Shown here: in pieces, positions 45,563-54,972 of the stretch
How positions within the stretch are numbered: the stretch's first letter is position 1
Layout: every line of letters starts with the position of its first letter
Source: Setomelanomma holmii
Taxonomy: Eukaryota; Ascomycota; Dothideomycetes; Pleosporales; Phaeosphaeriaceae
Assembly: GCA_010015745.1 (NCBI GenBank)
Contig: ML978196.1
Coordinates: forward strand, 124,001 to 188,000
Reading direction: 5' to 3'
DNA length: 64,000 nucleotides
The notes under the pieces: model-generated
What the model was told of the DNA's origin: nothing
Seen by the model: the letters and a program-made list of their open reading frames with translations, nothing else
Databases searched by the model: none
Translations under genes and position numbers: made by a program

Positions 45563-46281
45563 GCGCATACCCGCATTACGGCATCGTCTGCAAGCGTGGT
45601 GGTCATGCTAGGAGCGAGCGTTGTACATGACAGCGACCGGAATTGTGTAGAACCGAGAGCCGTGTGCAACGGACAGCTGCTCTAGCGTGTAAGGATGGTT
45701 GTATTTGAAAGAATGCTTCAAATACTTGCAATGTAATGGCTGCACAAGCGATCTCGCTTAGTCGTGGTGGCCCATCCTTGAATGACTGGCTCCGTTGCCA
45801 GTACGAGCTGTAGGCCTACATCTAGATCCTTAGAACATACCCCTCGGGAATTACAGCAGAGTCTTATGATTACAACCACTCGCATTGCGGTTCTGAGGGC
45901 TGATAAGACATGTAGCTTCATTTGTTCACTTCGTGTAAAAGCAGCTGCCATTACACCGTGCATCAAGTTCCTAAAGTCGATGCTTCGAACACGAATCACA
46001 ACAGTGTGCAGGATTTCACAGGACTTCCGTGCCTGTCACGCCCAACGGTCGCCAAGAAGTAATCCATAGTCCCAACGCTACGCGATTAGCAAGCTATATG
46101 ATAGAACAAGTTTCATTTCTAGACTAGCTATGCAGCACGGCCGTTAAGGTCACACATGCATCTAACAATCCGTCCAGGCTGCCAGTGCGCGCCTCATAAA
46201 CTTCACAACCAGAATGAGCTATTCACAGTGACGCTGATAATTTCTGCAACCAGCGAGATCATAAAACCAGCTCTCCCCAGC
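45563..46281. other. Intergenic region
   Basis: No supported gene between the orphan gene and the 3' end of the UbiD pseudogene. Confidence 0.4.
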
Positions 46282-47927
46282 TCATGCCTCATTTTCAAAT
46301 CCCATCACTTTCCGCTCTCTATTCACGCTCTCCTGCAACTCTTCCGGATAGCTCTCCTTGAAGCTAGCAGCCTGCCACGTCCTTCCCGTCGTATACTCAC
46401 TCGCCATCAACGCATCACTAACCACATTCCCACCTCTCGTCGGACTATGCTTACCATGTCCATTGTACGGAATCAACGGAAAGGCTTTAGCATCCGGGAA
46501 GAAAGTTTCGTCATCGCCCGGCCTACACCTTGTGGACAAAGCCCAGATGACATCCTTGCCGTCGTACACGTCGATATCATCTCCAACTAGAACAAGTCGC
46601 TGGATGGTGTAGCCCACTTTATCCCCGAAGACAAGGTCGCCGATTTGTTTGGAGAAGGTCTTGGAGTCGGTCTTCATTTCTCGGAGGCGGGCGGTGTCGA
46701 CTTTCAAAGCGACCCACGTGACCTGCGATTCGAATGGCGCGAATGCGTCGGTGATAGGGAGGTTGTTGTCTTGACATAGCTGGCGGATCTGTGCAGCTGT
46801 TAAAGATCCGATCATAGTGTGCGTCTCGTCGGTAAGCTGTCCACAGGCGGACACTGGGAGGATAGCGTCCTTTCGATGAGTGATACAATCAACCTTCTAT
46901 GTAGGCTGCTTGTGCGCATCGCCTGGAAACACTGTATGTTGTTAGTAGGATTGACCTACAACTGGAAGATGCCGACATACCGTATCCGTGCATCTCACCA
47001 AACGGACCCTCAGGCGCAGTCTCAGTAACAGACAGACTACCATCAAAGACAATCTCTGAATTCGCAGGGACCAGCATCTCGTTCGTCTCGCACCTAACAA
47101 CATCCAGCGGCGTTCCAGTCATCGCGCCAATATACTCCAACTCCGTTACGCCATCAGGGAGCGGCGTGCTTGAGGCCATGATAGCAGCAGGCGGCACGCC
47201 AAAGCACAGCGCCCAAGGACAATCTTTGCCAATCTATTTCCACATCTGCGAGATCTGCCAGATATGTTGCGGCTCGATAACCAAGCCAACGAGGTGCTTG
47301 TCGTCGTGGATCATGGCGCGTGCGATAGACTAGTTTGTCCATTTGCCGTCTGGCGATTGCACGATGTGCATGCCGAATGTCTGGATGTATTTTCCGCCAT
47401 CTGCTTGATGGATCAGGGGCGCGGAGAGTTGTGTTAACTTAACGTCGTCACCGAAGAGTTTGTTCTCCTTGCACGAGCCTGTTTCCACGATGTTGGGCTT
47501 CACGCCAGGCTTGTGGCTTGCGGAAAGCCTTTTTGTCCAAGATGTCTTTCAGACTGGCGTCGGGCGGCAACGCTAGGTGTCGCGCAAGCCTTCCGTATCT
47601 TCCTCTTTTTGGATTTCTGAGCAAGGCTGAAGCACCGAGAATGCGGAAAAGTCTGTTTTGAGCGCCTTTGACATTGTTGAAGAGAAGGGCCTTATCGTCT
47701 GTTCCGTTGGACTTGCGGATGATGGCGGAGATCTCGAGGTTGGGGTCTTTCTCCTCGTTGATCTCGGCAACGTCGCCGTCCTTCTTCAGAGCCTCAACGA
47801 ATGAGCGAAAGTTTAGATGAGGGAGATCTTGAGATGAGGTGGAGGTACTCATGGCTCTAGAAAGAGTGGGGAGTCGTTGTACGATAGAGCGCGCTTGGTG
47901 TAAAGGTGCAATACTTGGCAGAGACAT
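46282..47927 (-). pseudogene. FDC1: Broken UbiD-family decarboxylase (ferulate decarboxylase, Fdc1-like)
   Basis: UbiD enzymes use prenylated FMN to decarboxylate aromatic or cinnamic-type acids. The whole family pattern is readable from 47927 to 46282: a presequence-like start, LPHLNFRSFVEALKKDGDVA, ENKLFGDDVKLTQLSAPLIH, KYIQTFGMHIVQSPDGKWTN, ARAMIHDDKHLVGLVIEPQH, FGVPPAAIMASS, GAMTGTPLDVVRCETNE, ANSEIVFDGSLSVTE, EGPFGEMHGY, a 49-nt intron (46980-46932), then LPVSACGQLTDETHTMIGSL, ESQVTWVALKVDTARLREMK and QRLVLVGDDIDVYDGKDVIW. It is interrupted by a frameshift near 47510 and three in-frame TAG codons: 47330-47332 (where the family has Trp), 47234-47236 and 46897-46899. It lies head-to-head with a broken UbiX gene. 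Confidence 0.88.
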
Positions 47928-48189
47928 GCTGCAGATGCTGCACTGTATAGTGGGAGAATGAGTTGCTTATATTTCGATACTGGCTTTGCGTCCAAGTCTT
48001 TCGGTAAGTTCGGCCTCGGACCTTAGCTCGGTTGGCGAGATTGTATAGTATAACAAGGCCTCTGGCTCGAGTCACCAACTGCGACCCCATCAGACTGCTC
48101 ATTGGTTCCCCAATACCCTCAATTAGATAAGAGCCTCGAGACATCGATTTCAACAACGGTTTCCCGACACTTTCGAAGACTCGGCAACA

Positions 48190-48953
48190 ATGACCGCTAT
48201 ACGCAACGTTCAGAAACGTATTCTCACTCCGATGTTGACAAGACCAAACTCTCTCTCGGGTGGCTTCCATCATATCGCGTCTCCTTCGATGCTTGGATCC
48301 AGAACTTTGACAACATGTGAGCACGGTCGCCAGAGCCTCACGACGCCGAATGGTCGTCCTGAACATCCAAAAAAGCGTCTTGTGATGGGCGTCACAAGTG
48401 CGATCGGGGGGTTGTCTACGCAATCCTTATGCTCGAAATTTTGAAAGAACTCAACATTGAAACGCATCTAATCTTCTCGAAATGGGCCCTGGCGACCTTG
48501 AAGTACGAGACGGAGCGATCATTCGACGACATCGCAGCACTCGCAACAAAATACTGTGTGATGAAAGACATGGCTGCCCCACCGTCATCCGGTAGCTTCC
48601 TCCACGACGGCATGATCATTCTGCCTTGCTCGATGAAGACGCTCGCAGCGATTCGCTCGGGGTTTTGCGACGACTTGATCTCGATATCTGCCAATGTTTG
48701 TCTGAAGGAACGAAGGAAGCTGCTGTTAGCCGTGCGAGAGACGCCGCTTAGCGCGATCCACCTTGACAACATGACATTCCTTGAAAGAGCTGGCGCCACG
48801 ATTTTTCCACCAGTGCCTGCGTTTTACACAAGACCAAAGACCTTGGAAGACCTGATTGATCAGAGTGTTGGTCGCATGCTAGACGTGTTTGGGATTCATG
48901 TCGACAATTTCGAGCGGTGGGAGAGTTTTCGCAAAGATAAGACATTGAAGTAG
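48190..48953 (+). pseudogene. PAD1: Broken UbiX-family flavin prenyltransferase (Pad1-like)
   Basis: UbiX/Pad1 makes the prenylated FMN cofactor needed by UbiD/Fdc1. The frame from ATG 48190 begins with a mitochondrial-type presequence and reaches RLVMGVTSAIGG, then is lost at a run of six G (48406-48411) and stops within ~30 bases. From ~48413 the next frame continues without interruption through the rest of the family: AILMLEILKELNIETHLIFS, APPSSGSFLHDGMIILPCSM, LKERRKLLLAVRETPLSAIH, AGATIFPPVPAFYTRPKTLE and VGRMLDVFGI, stopping at 48953. One additional G would join the two parts. So there is a single frameshift in the flavin-binding loop; everything else looks functional. Sequencing error in the homopolymer is possible, but the partner gene is broken too. 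Confidence 0.85.
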
Positions 48954-49074
48954 GGATTTAACTCAGCGCTAATCATCCCGTGGACTTCCTTGGAGTCGAA
49001 AGTACGGTTTCGAAATGGTGGGAGGATTTTTCGAAGCATGGCGCGACCTAGCCCTGAGATTCGTTCATGGCTCA

Positions 49075-50795
49075 TCAACCAAGAAAGTCGCCATTCATAC
49101 CAATCCAGAATTGGTCGTCAAACGTAGGATCGGTATCTGAATGCGGCGGTCACGGTCAACGCAATGCACGAAAGGCACATGGCGAGGAAACTTACCCCAC
49201 AAGATCGAATTGAAGGAGTCGAGGATATTTTGACCAGGGTCAGCTGGGACTACATCTGTCAAGCTTGAAAGGATGCCACGATCGGATGCTGCTTGCATCA
49301 TCCCGTTAGAATTTCCTATCTGAGCGACTCTACGCAAAGCGTCGATGGCTCTTGTATGTGGTGCTGAGAGGCTGGAATTATCCTCAGAATCCACGTCAAG
49401 TGTGACGATGAAAGCCTCCAGAAACTCACTCTGCATTTCCCTCACTTCAGTATTGATGTCCGCCTCGTGCATAAGCTCCAGGAGCAGGGAAGAGCTGAGT
49501 GCTTCGTGGTACGTCGTCCACGTTCGTATAGCATAGGTCGTAAGCCTGTGCAGGCTCAAAAAATGACGAACAGTATCTGTTAGTGCAGTCCGGCCTCGGA
49601 TCTTCAGGTTCATGGATTGCTGGTCATGGTGCTGATTCGAGTTGAAGAACACGGGCCTGCAAATTACCGACACCATGAATGTCACGTGTAGATTGACGGT
49701 AAAGTATTCGAGGCGACCGTGCATGCTTCGACATGGGTTCTTGTTGCGCAAGTGATCAGTAGCTTGCGCGGCAAGATCATCGACTTCTTGAAGGCGTTGG
49801 TGAGCTTTCGCAAGGTCAGCCTCTCTTGGACGATGCATCAAGCTCCCGGCACAAAGTTGACTGATTCCCCACATCAACTGTGGATATCGCAACACCTGTG
49901 CCGGCGCGGAGGAAAGGAAGCACAATACTGGTAGTGCGGGGAGTGAGGTCGGTCTGTCAAAGGAAAGGGAGAGTATACTGTCGTGCTGTAAGATCACTTT
50001 CCAAAGCTGTGATCGCATGCGTCTCTCCTCAATGAACAGACTCTGCATGTTTTCAGCATCATGTAAGCCCAGATCAGAATATTGCGCGCCCGATGCGAGG
50101 ACGGCGAACAAGAATGCGATGATCGCTGATGAGCTCACACCAGCCGTCAAGATGCTGTCTCCTTCTAGGTGGTTTGCGATCATCAATTCTAATGGCTCTG
50201 AGTCGATGAGAGGGCTCAATGGATGCACTATGGAGCGATAGGACTGGTAGTATCTATGGACAGTTAGCACCCTGCTTCTCATGATAGTTGTCACCATGGC
50301 TACTTTTGGATGCTTTCACGGTTTGGGAGTAGTCTTTGCAACTCGAAAAACCGCTATCTGATTGGAAAGGATTCCAGGTCGACGCACTCTGAAAAGCAAG
50401 TGCTGGAGACACATCTTGTGCTAAATTGCTGCCGCCTCAGACGCAAACTGCTGCATATACCCAGTAGTTGACATAGAGCCCAGGAAGGTAGGCTCTTTTG
50501 CCAGTTCTGGTTCTTCTGCCGACATTGAGACCTGAGCAGCTATTGCTTCATTGGTGCGCTCGCATGGATAGATGCAAATTGCTGGATGGCCACGTTTCGT
50601 GCATGTTGCACATGGTTGCCTTATCAATTAGCTCGCCTGGTACATTGAAGTCTCTCCACTAGAGTCCTACGTAGCATCACATTTGACTTTGCGTTTGTTG
50701 CAAGGGTAGCATGCGATTTTATTCCTGCATCGCTTCTTCTGTGAAAGGATGATATCGGCTTCAGAGGGAGTCGCGAGGGGCCGCTTTAGAGACAT
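49075..50795 (-). CDS. Zn2Cys6 fungal transcription factor
   Basis: Binuclear zinc-cluster regulator. Proposed exons 50795-50671, 50619-50461, 50253-49196 and 49136-49075 join in phase to 467 residues. The cluster CYPCNKRKVKCDATQPCATC continues to C57 (C29, C32, C39, C45, C48, C57; spacing C-x2-C-x6-C-x5-C-x2-C-x8-C) and is complete only after the first splice. The large third exon holds the middle-homology region (YYQSYRSIVHPLSPLIDSEP, FLFAVLASGAQYSDLG, LVLELMHEAD-type helices). The last exon (TDPTFDDQFWIGMNGDFLG) follows a GTAAGT intron. The 207-nt second intron is uncertain: a protein-like stretch inside it (SPALAFQSASTWNPF) may be an exon I could not phase. It ends 121 bases from the UbiX pseudogene and could once have regulated that pair. 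Confidence 0.7.
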
Positions 50796-50949
50796 TGCGC
50801 CTCTCTCGCGACGTGCTTTGCCAATATATCTGAATTGTGAGCAGTGATGTTCTAAGTTCACTTACGTAGTGTTCGAAAAGTCAAGCTGAAGACGGGATAT
50901 CGCGTGGGTGAGAAGTTTGGTGTTCAAGATCCTCGGGAGCGGTCGGCAC

Positions 50950-50988
50950 TGCCTGATTGCGCGAAACTGGTCAATGCACGCTAGCTGC
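50950..50988. repeat. Dispersed repeat, copy 2
   Basis: Partner of the block at 43590-43627; the shared core AAACTGGT-AAT-CACGCTAGCTGC is kept, with transition-type differences. Confidence 0.55.
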
Positions 50989-52677
50989 TACCGGTATGAG
51001 CTGATTCTCAAGGCAGGTGCGAGAAGAGGAACACGCTTCATACACAGCCTTGATGCCAAAACTACCTCTGCGTGACGAGAGCCCCCTTTCCTCGTCCCAG
51101 GAGAATATAGTAACCTTTTTCGAGGCCTAAGTCCACCCTGAAAATCTTTCACAGCGCGGTTCTGTACATGGCCACGGCACAGCATTCTCCAACACGCTAG
51201 TTTTCTAGCATGCGTAGGCTTTACGTTAATCGGCTGATGTCAAGCTCTACGCACATTGGAGTATTGACAGTCTATCAGACTTGCCGAACTATAAGTCCTC
51301 TGAAAACTGTTCACAATCATACGGGCTGAACCCTTGCTCGTGGCTGCCCAGCCCAAAGGACGCGCGTTTCCTACTAACTTCGGCTACCATGAAGCCGAAC
51401 TCACTGCTACCGATCAACACTGTACCTCGCCAGCGGTGTGCTCATGTGTCTCTTCTTTCTACCTAATGGAGCTGGCATCATGATGATATATAGGTAGGCC
51501 CAGTCCCGGGTGCAGGGACTTCAGTTGAGCACGGACCGGGATGAGCACCCTTACGACCGATTCTCCCAGGACGATTGCTCTCACTTCTGCCCTCCTTTAG
51601 GGGCGAGAAATGTGGGAGGTTGTAAGCACGTTGCATGTGGAAGACCGCCACAATCAGAAATCGCGCCGAGGCGATTTCAGCCATAGCTGGCTGCTGCTTT
51701 TCTGTTGGTCGCCTTGGAACATCTCTCTGTCAAAACAGCCCAACGGGATCTCGCGTCTGCGAACATGTACGTTTCAGGATGCTGCTGTATTGTTAACGAC
51801 TGCAGAAGCTCATGCACGCTCGCTTGTCTGGGGCATTTGATTGGCATGCTACTCTCAGCTCTCAGCCACATCAGCATCCACGACTTCTCGAACGACGCCG
51901 AGACTTCAGCAGATACGGCTTGCCAGTCAGTTTGGTTGACGCTTCTGGAGCGCTTTGGCTAATGTGGGCTGACCGGAAATCATGCGAAATGGGGCTGCAT
52001 ACCCTGTTCCAGCTTTGTCTAAGCGGAGTCTTGGGCACTGCAACAAGCAAGGCAGCATCTCATCATCAAAACTTCAAGTTAGCGACATGTGAGACGTCAA
52101 TCTGGCCCGCGAACTACTTCATGTTCGATGGGATGCTGTTTGGATCAGATAGGGAACACTGCACCTCGTCAAAGCCAGTGCAACGCTTGAAGAGATAGAA
52201 AGTGGCAACAAGCATCGCTCCTACCCATCAGCTAAGCCCTTCCAGCCTGCACTTGGATTCTGACCCCTCGCCATCCGTGTCCGGACACCACATTCCGAAC
52301 TCTGCCTTCGCCTTGGTGCTCACCATCATGCATATGCAAGCCTTTTAGCGCGCTTATCAGTCTGTGGCTGGATCAGTTTTCTATGGCGAGCTGTGATCCT
52401 CATCCATGCACACAGTTTGGTTGTCAAACGCACGGCAAGCAATGCTTAATCCGCAACTGCATATGGGGGGAGCGACGGTGAGTTGTCAATCGGAAAAAGA
52501 CAGGCCTCTCAACGCATACCATGCATGAAGTCACAATTTCATGTGAACCTCCAAGCCAAAGTAGCTCCTGCAGCTATCAACTTCGTGGCATATCGAGCTC
52601 GGGGCTGGCTGAACCCAGACGAAGGCAGCTCCAGACCGTCTTCAGTCGAAAATGCTAAGAATGTCCGTGTCCATACA

Positions 52678-52684
52678 TATAAAG
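52678..52684 (+). promoter_or_regulatory. TATA box of the hydrolase gene
   Basis: TATAAAG about 100 bases before ATG 52782. Confidence 0.45.
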
Positions 52685-52781
52685 GCATCCGCGCCAGCAA
52701 CAGATGCTTCGTTCAAGAAGCCCCAACTACTCGCATCATTGAGAGTAAAATCAATTTTTTCGAACTCGTTCTTGCTAGAAA

Positions 52782-54389
52782 ATGGCTCCAATCCCCGTGT
52801 CAACACAGAAGCTCTGGTACGAATACACCAACTCCTTCCAAGCAAAGTATGGCAAGCCAAACTTTGAAGCCTCCCTTGACCACGAAGACTGGCCTTCGTT
52901 CGAATTGCGCTACAACGGTCGCACCCTGCAATACACTGTCGAACTTATCGGTGACCAACCGGCTGATGGCTACCCATTGCTCATCGGCCTTCACGGTGGT
53001 GGCCGGGATTCAATCAAGAACAACAATTCGGAGTGGAAGAATATGACAAGTAATTGGTACCGCAGACCGGTCGACGCCCACGTAAAGAAAACCGGGGAAG
53101 GAGCAGTCTACATTGCTCTTCGCGGAGTCTCGTCCTATGACAAGAAAACCAACACCTTCTTCGATGATTGGAATCTTCACTTTCAGGACGAATCATATGT
53201 ACTTCTTCAGCGCTTGATTCGTGGTTTCTTTCTGCCGATTCCAGAGGAGGTCATAATCCAAAAGCTCGACGGCCCCTTCCGTACGGACTTCGTGAAGGAC
53301 AGACCATTTGTCGATCCCAACCGGGTTTACCTCCTCGGCTTCTCGGCCGGTGGAGATGGCGCGTTTCAACACGCCGCACGTCTACCAGATCTCTTCAGCG
53401 CAGTGAGTGCGGCCGGTGGCCATCCTAATGGTGTGCCGTTCATCAACACTGCAAATCTCCCCCTGTGCATCTCATCGGGCGAGAAAGACACGTTACCATC
53501 CATGTACAATCTGGCAGACGGAGATTCGAGCGGGGCTAAAGATCGTGCCCAGGAAATTGTCAGAGACAGCATCCAGCTGGAAAATCTGCGCAAGAGCGTG
53601 CGCGAGCAGCTTTACAACACTGTGCCGAAGGCTTTCCAATCGCACGTGTACAGCTACCTCTTCTACCCGCACGATTGTGTGATTGTACAAGGCAAGGGTC
53701 ACAACAGTTGGGCCAGGCCCAACATGTCGAACACGCCACAAAGGGTGCTCACGAATCTCAAAGCCTGGTTGCTCCAGCAAGAAAACAAGAACATCAAAGT
53801 GGACGGCGCCGATGCAAGCGCCGACAAGGTTGTCAATCTTGTCGAGTGGGCGTGCTCGGAGCTATCGAGTACCCCAAAGACGTTCGTCCCACGCGTCCGC
53901 AACCCACTCCCGCAGTTCGTCGATTGGAATCTGGCGACTCGTCCCACAGCCCCATCTACCGATGCACCAGGGAATGAAAAGGCTGACTGGACACCGAAGA
54001 ACACACTCTACTGGCTCTATCTGCGCTCTAACGACATCTCGAAACTGAGCAGCTTAACGGCTCAGATACGCGCCGCGTACGACAAGCCGACAAATTCAGT
54101 CTGGGTCGAAAGCGCAAATGACTATCTGGGTATACTTCTCAATGAGAACATGGTCGACTTCAAGAAGGATGTTTGGGTATGTATTGGCAAGGGAAGTGAT
54201 ACCGCACAGAAAATCAAGATCACTCCGAGCGAGAAATTGCGACGGGAGACGCTTTGGCAGCGTGGAGATCCATCGTGGGTGTTTGATGCTCTGGTGTACT
54301 TTGTGAAGGATGGTGCGGGGAAGTGGATCCCGAAAGTGACGGATACGTTGAGTGTGGATGCACTGCCGAGCCCGAAGAGTAAGCTCTGA
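52782..54389 (+). CDS. Alpha/beta hydrolase, esterase-like
   Basis: Intronless, 535 residues. The N-terminal half is an alpha/beta hydrolase: YPLLIGLHGGGRDS (oxyanion loop, ~66-79), YLLGFSAGGDGAFQHAARLP with nucleophile S188, then FSAVSAAGGHPNG and LPLCISSGEKDTL, where the catalytic acid is expected, and VIVQGKGHNSWARP, whose histidine is the likely third member. This order resembles PHB-depolymerase/feruloyl-esterase-type enzymes, but there is no signal peptide, so it is probably intracellular. The C-terminal ~200 residues (DWTPKNTLYWLYLRSNDISK and so on) form a second domain with FDALVYFVKDGAGKWIPKV, not recognised. Substrate unknown. Confidence 0.8.
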   Translation: MAPIPVSTQKLWYEYTNSFQAKYGKPNFEASLDHEDWPSFELRYNGRTLQYTVELIGDQPADGYPLLIGLHGGGRDSIKNNNSEWKNMTSNWYRRPVDAHVKKTGEGAVYIALRGVSSYDKKTNTFFDDWNLHFQDESYVLLQRLIRGFFLPIPEEVIIQKLDGPFRTDFVKDRPFVDPNRVYLLGFSAGGDGAFQHAARLPDLFSAVSAAGGHPNGVPFINTANLPLCISSGEKDTLPSMYNLADGDSSGAKDRAQEIVRDSIQLENLRKSVREQLYNTVPKAFQSHVYSYLFYPHDCVIVQGKGHNSWARPNMSNTPQRVLTNLKAWLLQQENKNIKVDGADASADKVVNLVEWACSELSSTPKTFVPRVRNPLPQFVDWNLATRPTAPSTDAPGNEKADWTPKNTLYWLYLRSNDISKLSSLTAQIRAAYDKPTNSVWVESANDYLGILLNENMVDFKKDVWVCIGKGSDTAQKIKITPSEKLRRETLWQRGDPSWVFDALVYFVKDGAGKWIPKVTDTLSVDALPSPKSKL

Positions 54390-54972
54390 ACAAACGAGCG
54401 GTTCCAATTCATATCTGCAATTCCACACTACCCAAAATAGCGACCATCTCAGAACCTTCATAGGCTGTGGCTTCATAAATTGCCTTCGTCTGCTCTTCTC
54501 ATGACTGACGGCGAATGAGAACGTTGCTAGTAAATGTCACCCTGTAAAGTATGACCGCATTAGTCGCAATGAGTGCATGCAAGGGCATGAAATGCCTATC
54601 TAAGCTCAGCATTCGTACTAGCAGTGAAGCCGCTCGGCCGGGGATGCGTCACCACGATTAATCGAGACCGCTTTCGCGACCATTATAATAAAAATATTTA
54701 TTCTGTTTTTTTGCATATGTTCATAGGACTTTAAGAGCAAATTTCAGGGTCCCCTCCACTATATACATGTCGTGCTGATGTTCCCGACGACAGACTGCGC
54801 ATCTCCGTTTTTGTTGCTCGCCTTCGTCGGTAGAGCTAAAACATGTAGGACTAGCCTGATGTGCATAGGCACTGCTCAGGCCCAATTGCCCTATCGTCCG
54901 ATTGAACTCGAAAGCTGCTCGATTCTCCTAGCTGCCCATACATGTCTGTACAACAATGCCTACTTCAGCGGA
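54390..54972. other. Intergenic region
   Basis: No supported gene. AT-rich patch near 54690 (TTATAATAAAAATATTTATTC) is probably 3' untranslated or spacer DNA. Confidence 0.4.

Larger units (their letters stand above)
50796..52781. other. 2-kb region without supported genes
   Basis: Only motif-free frames. Contains the second copy of the dispersed repeat (50950-50988) and a TATAAAG element at 52678 in front of the hydrolase gene. Confidence 0.45.

Noticed and set aside
46897..47332. TAG as a reassigned sense codon, since several broken genes contain in-frame TAG
   Set aside because: Kap123, the bZIP factor and the BVMO all end at TAG exactly where their families end, and the broken genes also contain frameshifts and TGA/TAA stops.
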